NCBI GenBank assembly: GCA_963575645.1
Contig: OY754466.1
Location: 7,852,001-7,916,000, forward strand
Length of the DNA: 64,000 nucleotides
Source of the DNA: Xanthostigma xanthostigma
Lineage: Eukaryota > Arthropoda > Insecta > Raphidioptera > Raphidiidae
Direction: 5' to 3'
A model generated the notes under the pieces. It saw only the letters and a program-made list of their open reading frames with translations, made no database searches and was not told where the DNA came from. Below, in pieces: positions 1 to 12,017 of the stretch; position 1 is the stretch's first letter, and each line of letters starts with the position of its first letter. The position numbers and the translations under genes were made by a program.

Positions 1-71
1 GATACAATTTCATATTACAGTTTTGTTTCAGTAAAAAATATAATTATTGCAATTTGATTTTTAATACTTAC

Positions 72-1951
72 AAAAATTACAGACTATATCCTCAGAATTG
101 GACGTTTCTCTGAGAACATTACGATTGCTAGAAACATTTTTGTAACCCAAAACAGAACCATCTGGGCCTAGAACTGCTTCGTTTTCTTCTAGCCTTTGAA
201 GTTCCATTACCTTAAAAAGAAATTTAACGATTACGTCAACTGTTCTAAAACACAATTACGTTAAAAAAAATCCAACTGAAAATATCTCAATATATTCAAC
301 TACCTCCGCTTGCATAAGGTCGGTGGACAAATTTTCAGCCTTCATGTTTTCATACATAGTTTGAAACATTCCGACATTCGAGTATTTGGCAGGCTGCAGA
401 TTTAAAACACGCGCGTCATCAAAAGATTCCGTATCACCATTCGACACGTCACCGTCGCCTTCTGCGTCTGACGAAACGGCAGATACGTCGGGAGACAGTT
501 CGCCTTTCTTATGTCGAACTAGACGGTCTATTATGGTCGCCAAATCTAAAGGTTTGTTAGGCTTGCCACGATTATCGACGCGCTTCTGATTTTCCTTCTC
601 TAATTGAACTATCATAAAGTTGTCATAATCCTGAAAACAAAAGAAAAAATAAACAAAATGTAAATTATTTGTATTTTTACTCATGACAGGTGTACTGTTT
701 TATCTTTTTTTCAAAGCCACATGCCATTGCCATAAAAATAATCTTAATATGTCCGACAGGTACTGACCTTGCTAAATCGATCTCCGGTATTTGAAATGCC
801 TTTGAGACCGCACAATTGAGTGCAATACTTCCGTTTATGCATAAAAAAATTAGCCATACTGCGAAACAATGATCGGCACGCTCGGCATTCGTAGATCAAA
901 TCGCATTCATATGTTAAAAAATCGCACATCTGGAAAACAAAAAAAATCATTATTTTATCATTTTACCGTATATGTTCCAACGAAAAGAAATTATATAACA
1001 AAAAGTAGGGCAATTATACACTTTCACGGTCACCTGGTTTTTTGGCTCTAGAAAATCGAAAAATAGATGGATTTCAAAGATCTCGGTCTCAAAAAGTTCC
1101 ATTTTACAGCGGATTTATGAAAAAAATTAGTTCACCCCGGAATTACAATTCGCATACCCGTTTATCGTTCACCCCGGAATTGTTTTTTCAAAAACTCCAC
1201 ATTTGCCCCTTCCCGTTTCACTGCGAGACAATTCGCATACCCCTTTATCGTTCACCCAGGAATTACAATTCGCATACCCCTTTATCGTTCACCCCGGAAT
1301 TACAATTCGCATACCCGTTTATCGTTCACCCCGGAATTGTTTTTTTAAAAACTCCACATTTGCCCCTTCCCGTTTCACTGCGAGACAATTCGCATACCCC
1401 TTTATCGTTCACTCCGGAATTACAATTCGCATACCCGTTTATCGTTCACCCCGAAGTTACAATTCGCATACCCGTTTATCGTTCACCCCGGAATTGACGT
1501 CAGAAACAGTTATAAAGAATTATATGTAGAAAGTCAATTTTTTTTTGCATTTAAAGTCATAAAACTGTGAGAAATATTGATTTTTTCAATTTTCGTATTT
1601 TTTTCCATAAATCCGCCATAAAAACGAAGATTTAAAAAAAAAATTCATCGAAATCGGATGATTTTTCGATTTTCTAGAGCCAAAAAACCAGGTGACCGTG
1701 AAAGTGTATAATTACCAAAAGTAGTATATAACGTCATGTTAGGCTGCTTTATTTACCTCTTTAGTTCCTGTTTCGAGAACCTTCGCAGCTTTCTTAAGTC
1801 CGGCTGTATTCGCTTGCATGGGTCGTTCAAGGTTTGCTTCGTCCATTTCACAGTTTTTTCCATCTTTATTATTCTCGTTGTTTCTTTGCTGCGATGAGTA
1901 CTTCGCTGAACCTTTCGCTTTTAACTTGGAGTTAGGCTTTGGACCAGGCAT
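72..1951 (-). CDS. ZNF800: ZNF800-like zinc-finger protein, 5' portion (four exons, runs off left edge)
   Basis: Coding exons on the minus strand are 1757-1951, 768-929, 304-630 and 72-210. All introns before the last one are phase 0; the donor at 66-71 leaves phase 1 and the next exon is outside the window. The start is ATG 1949-1951, giving MPGPKPNSKLKAKGS. Exon 2 encodes a zinc finger of the form YECRACRSLF followed by FFMHKRKYC, which closely resembles the first finger of vertebrate ZNF800 (FECKLCRSLF, then THKKFYC). Exon 3 is acidic and Ser/Asp rich with a conserved-looking DYDNFMIVQLEKENQKR stretch. Exon 4 ends in VCNF, apparently just inside a second finger. ZNF800 is a nuclear DNA-binding repressor in vertebrates; the same role here is inferred. 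Intron 1 (930-1756) is almost filled by a transposon. The family call is from memory of one finger plus layout, so another small zinc-finger family is possible. Confidence 0.72.
1009..1716 (+). mobile_element. Non-autonomous DNA transposon with 8-bp TSD and internal tandem repeats (copy 1)
   Basis: The terminal inverted repeats start GGCAATTATACAC on the left and GGTAATTATACAC on the right and run about 50 bp, through GGTCACCTGGTTTTTTGGC. The 8-bp target-site duplication AAAAGTAG is exact (1001-1008 and 1717-1724). Between the ends lie tandem repeats of a unit of about 37 bp containing ATTCGCATACCC and TTTATCGTTCACCCCGG. They are interrupted by a longer spacer containing TTTGCCCCTTCCCGTTTCAC. 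The repeats create open frames on this strand that read as simple peptide repeats and are not genes. An 8-bp TSD fits hAT- or Merlin-like transposition. A second, inverted copy is at 17674-18538. Confidence 0.9.
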
Positions 1952-4553
1952 GTTGGTCTGTCTTATTCTAAAGATTCACTGTCAAATACAAATGAAACAT
2001 TTTTATTAGCGAGATATTTTCAGAAACGTAACTAAAAATAAAATATTGACATAATTATCATTTTTTTATCTTTGTTACCAGAACAATTATAATCAAATTT
2101 TAAAATAAAAAATCGAAACTGGAGTAGAAAATGAAAAAAAGTGAAAACATCCGAACTCTCTTCGTTTATCGACATTAAAAATAAAACTTGATTTATCGTT
2201 AACATTAGATGAATTTTAAAATGAAAATGACGAGTTGATTTTAATGTTCCAGTTAATTATATAATATTAATGACATAATTACTTTAATGAATGTCACAAA
2301 AATTACAGCAGAAAAAAAGACAAAAAAACACGAATAAAATAATCTTTCAGAATGGACTTCGAAGTGTCATCAGATACCAAAATTTGCCATATATTTGTAA
2401 AATAGCTATATGAAATACTTATGCTTAAATTGGGAGAAATGACATTATACTGATCACAATAATAGTAGGTAGTTATAACCTACTATTTTAAAAATAGTAA
2501 TTTTGTCACAAAGAAAGTAATCCTATCATTTTGATCAGATTTAAATGGAAAGTTTATCATAGATCATTAAAAAAGATTTCCATTTTAATAAACCTGATAA
2601 AATTTTAAAACCAATTATGATACCACACATGTTCAAAATACCAACACATTGTTTCTGAATTCTTTTTCTTCAGGTGAATATAAAAGCAAACTGGAATCAA
2701 TATAGCAAAATACTACCAGATACAATAAGACAGCCACTTACAATGTAATTTATATAAAGTTAAAAGTATTTGTCATGAGATAAAATAAATTATCAATTCT
2801 TTCTTAAAATCTTATCTCAATTAGTGCCAATGAATAGAAAGTTCAACATAGCATTCGAAGCCTATATAATTACCAAATTAGTTATTCTTCGAACAACCGT
2901 TATACGTATCGATGCACCGAGAATAATATATTTGAAAAATATTTTTTAATCAACACGTTTGCAATTAAAAAAGATGTGGACATAAACAATAGCCTACCTA
3001 AATTAGTAAAATCATAAAAAAATTGAAAAATACATTAACGTTAAAATCAGCAGTATAATAATAATCCCAGCTGTATTTCACAATACAATATGTACACTGC
3101 AATGATTCCATTCTCGTGGTTCTACATTTAGATGTAGATGCTCTTGTATATAAAAGGTCAGATTAGGAAGACGAGTCTCTCCCTTGATTTAATATTATAT
3201 TTACATATTATTTACCAAATATCAATCAAATTATTAAAATTTCCTGTCAACAAAACATAACAAAGCAGTTTTTAATATCCATAGATATAATTTCTTACCA
3301 GAAATAATAATATTTGTGGCCCAGTTCTTGGATTACATTCTCCACCATTTTCTGTATGCAGCTGTGTCTCAGTTTGACAACAAAATACAAATACGGATTC
3401 GTTCGGAATACTAAACCTATCCTCTTCTATCTCACATGTAGTTAAATAGTTTGTTCGCTCTGTGTGCAAATTGATTGATTCTCAAATCCGAACGAAGTGC
3501 ATGTATCTTAGGAGCAGTATTCCAATTATTGTGACGATCTCGTAATGATTGTTACATTTTATTTAAACGTTATTTTAAAACACGAATAAAAACAAGCTGC
3601 ATACATTTTGATAAAATACACATTGAGTAGGCAGTTAAACGCGTAAAAATGAATTCTCAGAGGATCTTTCGAGCGCTGAAGGTAACTTCATAACCTATAA
3701 AAATTCATTCAGGTTCGGTATTTAACTTTTGGGGAGTACGTAAAACGCAGAACTGAGACACATGAATGAATACTTATAATACATTCTAAATAGGTATCAG
3801 TACATTTTTTTTTTATTTTACTTATATCGTAAATTTCAAGAGATCGTAGTCAAATTTTACCGCGTTATCTTTGAAAATATAAACAATTTTGTCTGAACAT
3901 TCAAAACTAACTAAAATAAATAATTTATGTCAGCTACCTAAAGGAATACCTATCATGGGATTATGTAATAAAATATCTACCTTATGTAGTAGACTGTCGT
4001 TTAAAATCTCCGAAAACCTTAAAATTTCCCATAATTTATTATTAAATTTTAGATCCCAAATAATAAATTTATAAAGCGTATTTTTATTGTTAATTAGTAT
4101 TGTATCCATACGCCAAATAGGCCCCTTTAAAGAAAAACAAAACGGTTACTGTGGTAATAAGCGCACTTATGAAGATGCCTTTTTTTAAAACGGTCACGCA
4201 TAACACTTTTTGTAATGAGAACGGACGGGCGTAAAAAGTGACAGCCGCGTGTAAACAGTGAAACAAAAGAGAAACCCAAAAGGGTTCTACACACGGATTA
4301 AAATGTGACTTTTTACGCACTCTCTGTAACCATGTAAAAACCCCATTTTATATGTTTGTGTTATAAAAATATTAAAAATAGGCGTACCTATTGTATATTC
4401 TTATCGTAGTTTGAAATAAATCTATATTAACTTTATTTTTGTTTTATTTAGACATGTTCGCATTGTTCCACAACTTATCGGACGTTAACAACAAATCAGT
4501 CGTACAGTTTCCTGAATCATCGAATACAGTTTCCATCGATATTATCTAAAACG
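1952..4553. other. AT-rich intergenic spacer between ZNF800-like gene and UQCC1
   Basis: No convincing gene. It should hold the promoters of the minus-strand zinc-finger gene (near 1952) and of UQCC1 (just before 4554). At 3290-3455 on the minus strand an open stretch ends at a good donor-like site (CTGGTAAGAA); it could be a stray exon, but no acceptor or homology supports it. A short inverted motif with GTAAAAAGTGACAG lies around 4225-4320. Confidence 0.5.
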
Positions 4554-7500
4554 ATGGCAATCACAACTCGCACCAGGTTAATTACAACCGATAGTACAGC
4601 TGTCGCTATGACAAGCCAAGACAGCAGAATGAAAAAGTTGTTTAAGAAAGTAATAGGGGTTGAAAAATCTGTAAGTTTTGTCCTGCATCTTCATTTTTGA
4701 CATGCAGTCCATGTTCTCGGGTTTAGCTACTCAGACCGAATCGCTATAACTTGGCAAAAAATAAAGCTTGAGGTTTCATGTGAAAGCCAAATAAGCACCG
4801 TTCATTTATTATTTAACATTTTTGGTAGTTTTTTTAAAAAATGTATCTGTTGAAATATTTTTTCCAAAAAATGTAGTCCTACGGAAAATACTGCTGTGCA
4901 CAGAACTTACCCGATTTATTTTAAGACTACCAATAATCAGCGTTATTTGGGTTTAGTGAGAGAGAGAGAGATTGTGAATTATAGACACTGAACAGCTGAG
5001 ATCATCAGCGTCTGGGTTTAGTGCTAATGCATATTTCCAATTTATTATTTTTAATAATCAATTGAAAATCCAATTGACACTTTTACCAGTGCTTGGATTA
5101 GAAACTAGGAGCTGAGGGTTTGCGATAGAGGAGCCTGGAAGCGCCATTTATTGTCACACACCCGGCTATTCTCCAGTCCATTAAATGCAGTTAATATAAT
5201 TAATCAAAGTTTCCTTACCCTCAACCAAAAATTGTTCTTCACAAATAATCAAGCTTCAGTGTAATCAAATATGGCATCAACAAATACTTCACTTCAAACA
5301 AGCATTCATTTCTATCAGTTGAGAATAGAATTGAATTAACTATAAAGTATAAATTATTTGTCTTTCCTCATTGCTTTAAACCATCTTTAAACCAATGCTG
5401 CCATTTCACCAATAATGTAGGATTAAAACTATAGACATAAATGTCTGATAAGTGATAAAAACAAAAGCACCTGAATTGAGCGTAGCTCTACTCTGTTATT
5501 CTAAAGTATAGTTCAATGTAGAAAAGGACCAGTGACTTAAGTATTGTTGACTTAAATGATGTCATTAAAATATCAGTTTATTAGTTTTTTCCTACAATGA
5601 ACTGCACTACAATGCAAAGTAAGTTAATTCATGAATGTAGAGTAGGTATTGGTACAATAATAAGGGTAAATATTGCTTAAAATTAGTTTTTAATGCGGAG
5701 TTCACCGTTGTTCTGTATGAAAAAAACATTTTTTTAAATTATTGACGTGATAACGTCTTATAAATTGATGAAACACCAGCTGCACGCACGAAAAAGTGTA
5801 ACGTTCCGCCTGACCCTGTGCGTGCAAGCGAGAGCGCAGTAATGTATTATTAAATATGATATTCGAGCGGAATATGTTATCACGTAAAACTATCGTCCGT
5901 AAACCGACTTTACAGACAACCAATTTTTTTTTTCTATCTAAAAATGCCACGTTATTGACATTACAAAAATAAGAAAAAACGAGATTTCTACACTTGGACT
6001 TCAACCAACTCTCAGCTACGTTACAGTAATTCATTAGTTTGTGTCATAAAAATTTTTGATGATGCGTGAATATGTTTACACATTTAAAAAAATGGCTACT
6101 GTTTCTTTGTGCTAACAAAATTACACTCTGACCTCTTCCAGTTTTTTTAATAGCGATTCAAGTCGGTTTCGCAGAAAGATTTCAATTAATGTTTTGAAAT
6201 TGGCTGGATTTATGAAATAACTAGCGGTCCCGTCCGGTTTCACCCGGGTGTAAAAGAACGAATGGGGAAGGGAGGAACATGAGTACACACATTCATCTTA
6301 GTTTACCGAGATGAATGTTGTGTCCAAATTTTATGATGATCGGAGTTACCGTTCAAAAGTTTTTGTTGATAAAAAGCAGTATTTAAACTTTTTTTAACTA
6401 ATAATATCTTTTAAATTAATTAAATAAAATTAAAATAAATTTAAATGTAAGCCTTAGAAGAAAGCAATGTAAAAAATAAAAAAAAAAAAATATATTCGCC
6501 CAACGTGGGGCTCGAACCCACGACCCTGATATTGACAGTCGCATGCTCTACCGATTGATCCACCTGAGGTTGTGTTCTCACATCGCTAATATGAGTATAT
6601 CTAGTTAGTGCATTTCACATGAATAGAAGCTTATTTTTGAGATACATTTTGCAACATTTTTCATTAAAGCTCCGCTCCTAATGGTCGTAGCGTAATATTA
6701 TATAGCCTTATAGCCTTCCTAGATAAATGGGCTATCCAACAAAAAAAAATTTTCAATTTGAACCAGTAGTTCCTGAGATTAGCGCGTTCAAACAAACAAA
6801 CTCTTCAGCTTTATATTATATTAGTATTAGTATAGATAATAAACCGAATTTAATATTGTTTCATGTGTAAAGTACATAAGAGCACAAGGTTTATATCTTT
6901 ATGAATGCATAGCCGATAAACTGGACTACAAAGATTTGATGGAGCGATTAAATCTGCCCGATACTTTCTACTCTTGGTTTGTACTAACGGAATTACACGT
7001 ATGGATGCTAGCCGTCAAATGTATGGCTCACGAAGAAAATGGAAAAAAACTGCGCAACGCATGCATCGAATCCATGTGGGCAGACATGGAGGCCAGATCT
7101 AAGTTTCTGAAAGTTAGTCGTTCTTGTTACGATAAATAATCGGATTTTTCTCTAAATTAATTTGTTATACAGTTATTCATTACGTATTCTTTTGTAGGAT
7201 GAATCTAACCCATCAGAATTAAGACGTCAGATCAAACTATTGGGCGAACAGTTTCAAGCAGCGCTGGTATCGTACGATGAAGGATTGTTATCGGCAGATG
7301 ACCGTATCTTGGCTGGTGCGGTCTGGCGTAGAATCTACCAGAGAGAGTGTGACACACCTCAACATATAGAATCTGTTGTTAAATATATACGTCAACAGGT
7401 AACACTAACTTGCAATATAAAATGGAGAAACAGGTTAAATCGACATATAAACACTGTACTGCTTAATATTTGGGGCATGGGGAATTTGAATCTAAAAATA

Positions 7501-8759
7501 TTTTTAACAAAAAAAATTGAACCGACTTCAAAATATGCACTAAAAAGTAAAAAATAACAATTATTGTTATTTTTGGAGTCGGTGTCACATCGGAATTCGA
7601 AAATAGCAATTTAAATCTTACATTTCAAGTAAATAAAATTGTCGACCAATTTTATTTACTTGAAGAGTTCTATTCAGACGTTAATCAAAGATTTAAATCT
7701 TACATGTCTCTAGTTCTCGAAATAGATTTCATTTTGGCTGACACCGACTCCAAAAATAACAATAATTGTTATTTTTTACTTTTTAATGCATATTTTGAAG
7801 TCGGTTCAATTTTTTTTGTTAAAAATATTTTATTTTTCTCTTTTTAGTGTTAGATTAGTATTGCAATGGGTAGGCCAAGTATGCGTGCCTTTGAAATTTG
7901 AGAGTTTCCCTCGATTTCTCCGGATTCCACCTTCAGATCCTGACTTGGTTTCGATGGGACCACCTCGGAAGTGCACTCTTTAGAATAAGAAAAGATTTTG
8001 AAAATCGGTCCTTAATTGACGGAGAAATCGGTGAACATACATAAAAAAAATATATACAGTCGAACATAGAACCTCCTCCTTTTTTGAAGTCGGTTAAAAA
8101 TTAAATATTGGCTCTCCATTTGACTATTTAAAAATGGACAGCTAGTTGCACCTCCTTTTCCCATAGCAATGTAAAACGATTGACGGCAACATCTTTCAAC
8201 TTTTTTTTTATACATTGGGCATCACCCAACGTTCCAAAGAAGCGCGAGTTATAAAGTTGTAGTTTTTAGTGTGAGATGCCAGATCTGGTTATTTTGGTTA
8301 CTATTTGGTTGTAATTGAGTATTTTTTTTTTTGCAAATCAGATTCACTTAGAAATTTATGAAACCAACCGCTACTTACATGGCGTTCCTATAGCAACGCC
8401 AAAAGTTTTAGTTCTTAGCTTGGCCTCCACTGGAACACTGTGTCGCTAGAGGTCGTGACAACAGTGTGAAGTTAGCTTTGCTAGTCCAGTTAAATAGTCA
8501 AAAGGCTTTCCTGTTAAATATTTCTCGATGAATACTTCGTGCAAAGTAGCGCACTGTACGTGTTCATCAGATCAAAGGCACTTTTTTATATTGCGTTCGG
8601 ACTTCGGACTCCTATCTGTATTACGTAGTACATATAGTGACTGGGCTAATAATAAAATCTCATACTTTTTTTCCATTTCAGATTAAACAATTAGATAATA
8701 CACCATTTGAAAATTTTATGGACAAAAAACCGGAAATCGAATGGATAAAATTAACATGA
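4554..8759 (+). CDS. UQCC1: Ubiquinol-cytochrome c reductase complex assembly factor 1 (CBP3 homologue)
   Basis: Four exons: 4554-4670, 6873-7112, 7198-7398 and 8682-8759, all phase 0, giving 211 residues. Exon 2 encodes YECIADKLDY, then LPDTFYSWFVLTELHVWML, and later ESMWADMEAR. Exon 3 encodes GEQFQAALVSYDEGLLSADD, AGAVWRRIY and VVKYIRQQ. These match the ubiquinol-cytochrome c chaperone (CBP3) domain of UQCC1 in order. UQCC1 assists translation and assembly of cytochrome b in mitochondrial complex III. The N-terminus is short, with Arg/Thr and few acidic residues at first, plausible as a mitochondrial presequence. Relative to the human protein a few residues are missing at the exon 1/2 junction, so a small exon in intron 1 or a different acceptor is possible. 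A candidate AATAAA signal is at 8968. Introns 1 and 3 carry repeats, including a Helitron and a foldback. Confidence 0.93.
5739..5933 (-). repeat. Interspersed repeat family X, copy 1 (short form)
   Basis: About 195 bp bounded by ACGTGATAACGTCTTAT on the left and CCGACTTTACAGACAACC on the right, with the body CACGAAAAAGTGTAACG and CCGCCTGACCCTGTGCGTGC. Three further copies occur at 26860-27430, 33270-33840 and 36211-36424, in the opposite orientation. Short subterminal inverted motifs (ACGTGATAACGT) suggest a DNA-mediated element. No TSD or class is clear. Confidence 0.75.
6221..6836 (-). mobile_element. Non-autonomous Helitron carrying a tRNA-like segment
   Basis: Read on the minus strand, the element starts TCTATACTAATACTAATAT and ends in a GC-rich palindrome (CACCCGGGTG) followed by GGACCGCTAG. 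It is flanked by host A and T, exactly the Helitron insertion signature (5' TC, 3' hairpin then CTRR, between A and T). No Rep/helicase gene is present. It lies in UQCC1 intron 1. Confidence 0.85.
6497..6569 (-). other. tRNA-like segment with Pol III boxes, inside Helitron
   Basis: On the minus strand a D-arm-like CTCAGGTGG...TAGAGCA precedes an anticodon-arm-like stretch and a perfect T-arm, CGTGGGTTCGAGCCCCACG. A run of thymines follows (6476-6490), like a Pol III terminator. The 5' sequence does not pair with the 3' TTGGGCG to make an acceptor stem, so it is not a functional tRNA. It is a tRNA-derived or SINE-like relic. Confidence 0.7.
7495..7832. repeat. Foldback (long inverted repeat) in UQCC1 intron 3
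   Basis: Two arms of about 95 bp (about 7495-7589 and 7739-7832) are near-perfect inverted copies, containing AAATTGAACCGACTTCAAAA and CAATTATTGTTATTTTTGG. The spacer between them has its own palindrome around AAATTGTCGACCAATTTTAT. The rest of the intron to 8681 is non-coding and holds another TTTTTTGAAGTCGGTT motif near 8081. Confidence 0.8.
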
Positions 8760-9755
8760 AGATAACAGTAGTATATGCTTATAGCTTATTCAATCAAATT
8801 ATGCTTGTTTGTAAATATTTATAATTAAAAATACAATCGCCTATATGCCTTTTGTGTTTAGTCTTTCTTTTGAACCTTGTTGCTTTGAGCATAAAGGTTC
8901 TTAAGGTTTATCAATACATTGAGTATGGAATGAAATAGCCTCCGGGTGTGGTACAACAGTTATTCTAAATAAAAAATGTTAATTACATTATTCGATACCC
9001 GATTTTTAAAAACGAAAGTACTACTGTATCAAGCACAATTTCATAAGTTATAAAAGAGATTAAAACTTATTTTTCAAAAACGCTACATGCATATAGCGCA
9101 TTCCTAAATATCGAATACTAGATTTCGAAAAAATGTAATACAAAGTTAAACTGTTCTATGGCAAAGCATTTTCAACATAGTATAGTCACGACTGACTAAC
9201 AATGAAGAATTGGCGTTAACACGATTTAGTGAATTAATTTTTCTATAACGGAGCGCGCTTCCGTGCAGGTAAATATTTGACAACTATTAATATTAACATT
9301 AACCATAACAATGAAGTGTTAATACATTCTTATATATTTCTTACCATTTTTAAAAACTGGCCTTTACTTACTTTAAAAAATGTAACATAATATAAAAAGA
9401 AGCCAAAATACATTGTCAAAAATTCAGATAAAAGAACAGTTTATCTTATTTTAGACTCGACAATGATTCGGAAAACGTAAAAGACGCTTTTAATTGCGTG
9501 TTTATCTTCACTCGAAGAGGAAAATGCACTACTCAAAAATGTAGGTGCGCAAATTACTTACAATTCGACGCTTGTTAAATTTTGTTCCCGCGTCGAACGA
9601 ACTCGATTCCAATTTTCCAAAATGTAACTAATGTGAAAGAATGCTCTACAAACCGCAAAAGTTGATCGTCCACGAAAAACATTCATAATAGACAGATTTG
9701 ATCCGACTAAGCTACTACAGTACCAATTTCAAAACATTCATTTAAATATCGCACG
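8760..9755. other. Spacer between UQCC1 and zinc-finger gene
   Basis: Contains the UQCC1 3' end (AATAAA at 8968-8973). A GC-richer patch ending in a good donor (CCGTGCAGGTAAAT, near 9262-9275) plus a possible acceptor ending CTACTACAG near 9720 could form a non-coding first exon for the zinc-finger gene. This is weak inference. Confidence 0.4.
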
Positions 9756-10583
9756 ATGGAACATAAAAAAATCCAAGAACATTTTGAATTCAGTTGTCCA
9801 GAATTTGAAATGACGAGCGACATAAAGAAAAATGACAAAAAGGAATTAATCGACAGTGAATACTTTTCGTGCAACAATTTAAACGAAAATATTAAATTTA
9901 GTTGTCCAGAAATGGATGTCGACAACGATAGCGATACGAATGAAAAATACGCTTACAAACAAACGAACGAGAACAAATGCGTTACTGAGAGAGACGGGTC
10001 TTTTCGGTGCGACCAATGTGATAAATGTTTCACACAGAAACGCTATCTCCGACGTCATATGAAACGGTTACACGTATCGAACCGTATCGATAGACGTTTC
10101 AAAACAAAAGATCAAACATTTGAATGCGACACGTGCAACAAAACATTTACGCAATCCCGTTACCTCAAGTCGCACCTACGAACCCATACAAACGAAAGGC
10201 CATTCGGATGCGATATTTGCCATAAACGGTTCACCCAAAGCGGCAATCTATTAATTCATAAACGGGGCCACTTGAACGATCGCCGATATCGGTGTGATAT
10301 CTGCGGAAAAATGTTCACAACGTCTGGTAATCTGTCGACACACAAACGGATTCACGCGAATTATCGACCGTATTCGTGCGACATATGCGATAAAACATTT
10401 TATAAAACAAGCGATCTCACGTCGCATAAACGCATCCACACCAAGGAACGACCGTATCGCTGTCTCGTTTGTGACAAAACGTTTCGGCAGTCGTCTAATG
10501 TTCTCAAACATAAAAGAGTACACGAAAAAAGTCTTCCAGAAATTATAGTCAGTTCTGATGGAAAACCGATAATATACAGTTAA
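9756..10583 (+). CDS. C2H2 zinc-finger protein with six fingers, single coding exon
   Basis: 275 residues. The N-terminal 85 residues are acidic and contain an internal near-duplication (FSCPEFEM and FSCPEMDV). From about residue 87 there are six C2H2 fingers: FRCDQC, FECDTC, FGCDIC, YRCDIC, YSCDIC and YRCLVC starts, each followed by two His ligands. Typical linkers HTNERPF and HTKERPY join two of them. Finger 1 has HMKRLH spacing. It is most likely a nuclear DNA-binding regulator; I cannot assign an orthologue because C2H2 arrays are all alike. The start is the first ATG in frame, before HKKIQEH. A candidate AATAAA signal lies at 10733-10738. No intron is seen in the coding part, so either a naturally intronless gene or a retrocopy is possible. 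Confidence 0.88.
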   Translation: MEHKKIQEHFEFSCPEFEMTSDIKKNDKKELIDSEYFSCNNLNENIKFSCPEMDVDNDSDTNEKYAYKQTNENKCVTERDGSFRCDQCDKCFTQKRYLRRHMKRLHVSNRIDRRFKTKDQTFECDTCNKTFTQSRYLKSHLRTHTNERPFGCDICHKRFTQSGNLLIHKRGHLNDRRYRCDICGKMFTTSGNLSTHKRIHANYRPYSCDICDKTFYKTSDLTSHKRIHTKERPYRCLVCDKTFRQSSNVLKHKRVHEKSLPEIIVSSDGKPIIYS

Positions 10584-12017
10584 CTAGTTTTTTGAAGCAG
10601 GACAACGTGAAATTTGGCACGGAAATGACGTCACGTTTATGTGCTGTCATAGGCTCGTCTGACGAATGTTCAAGAAATAATAATTTATTATTTGATTTAT
10701 ACGTGTAGACGTAAATGTACCTATCTACAAATAATAAAACTGTATTAAATAAGTAGTTTCACTTCTACTGAGTATGACCAATGGCGATTCTGATTTCTTT
10801 TTTCACTGAGTGGGATACCAGTTTTTTGCCCGTCGATATATAAATTTGTATTAAAAGCTAAACAAAATCTGTTCATAGGAATTAAAAGGCATACTTTTTA
10901 AAATCTCAATTTAAATAAATAGCATACATTGTAATTTATTACCTGTACAGATTTACACTCCGTGGCAGTAAATTAGGCAAAAACTTCTCTCAAGAAAATT
11001 CTTCATAACTGCACGTCAACGCAATCCACACTCATTTTTTTCTCCATGCTTTAAAATTCAGTCTTCAACCATTAATAAAATACCAACTAACTGAACGACC
11101 GTTAATCTTAAAGTTACATAAATATCTGTTAACCCACCTATATTTAAAGTCACAATTCACAAAATATATACTTCATAAAAAATACAGCACGTTCAATAAA
11201 TTCTCGATTTATATAATATTCATCTATGAATGTCTGAAGTGACTGAAAAAATTACAGTGAAGTATCTATCAAATTTGTCTTGTTAATGGTCAAGTCCATT
11301 GTAGCAGTAGTAGGTGAAGAAAAATATAAAACATACGGGACACTGCCCCCCCTCTTTATGGCAGCGAATAAAAACTGTTTGGTGTACCAAAATTGTAAAA
11401 AAATGCCTTTAAAAATCGTAAAAATCAAAACTTTCAGTAAGACTGTTTCTAGAAAAAAGTACGCTGATTTCAATTAAAAACTTCTTTATTTTTGGTTTAC
11501 AAATTATGAGCAGTCAAAATTTCTTTTGAGAGTTTTGTGAAACTTAAAAAGGGCACAACTTCTCAGCCAAAAAAGAAATATAAATGCGCATGTGCCCATT
11601 GAAATACAACGATGGTGAATTGTCGAGCTGCGAGTCGGAGACCCTCTGCCCGTTTTAAATGAAAAGAAAAAGCACACAGCTGGTATAGGAAAACTAAATA
11701 ATATAACTCAACATTAACTATAAAAAATGATAGTTTTAAAATTGTATTGAAATACTTTTAAAACGTCAATACAGAAATAATACATGATTTTTAAAATTTT
11801 ACTTACATATAATAAATCTTACATAAATCATAAATATTACTAAAAATATTTAGTCTATGTTTGGATTTTAAAATCGTTCGCGTTCCTTTGTTTCCAATGA
11901 AGAAGCAACATTTCGAAAAAAAAAACTATTCCATCAAAACATCGGCCTTCAAATAGCTGTCCGTCAGCTTGCAACTATAATCCCCCTGGGTTGAGAAATA
12001 AAAGACATACTTACACG
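10584..12017. other. Convergent intergenic spacer (zinc-finger gene 3' end, AMOT 3' end)
   Basis: No gene seen. It should include the AMOT 3' untranslated region. A minus-strand AATAAA is at 11485-11490, and a strong donor-like GTAAGT follows the AMOT stop codon closely (near 12005-12012), so a 3'UTR intron or alternative C-terminus is possible. Confidence 0.45.

Noticed and set aside
1042-1529. Two long overlapping open frames encoding peptide repeats with SPRNYNSH-like units
   Set aside because: They lie wholly inside the 8-bp-TSD transposon and result from its tandem repeats; the same frames appear in the inverted copy at 17861-18344.
3272-3469. Possible minus-strand exon ending at a GTAAGA donor
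   Set aside because: No start codon, no convincing acceptor and no recognisable homology; left as an unsupported candidate.
6497-6569. Possible functional tRNA gene
   Set aside because: T-arm is perfect but the acceptor stem cannot pair and the segment is inside a Helitron.
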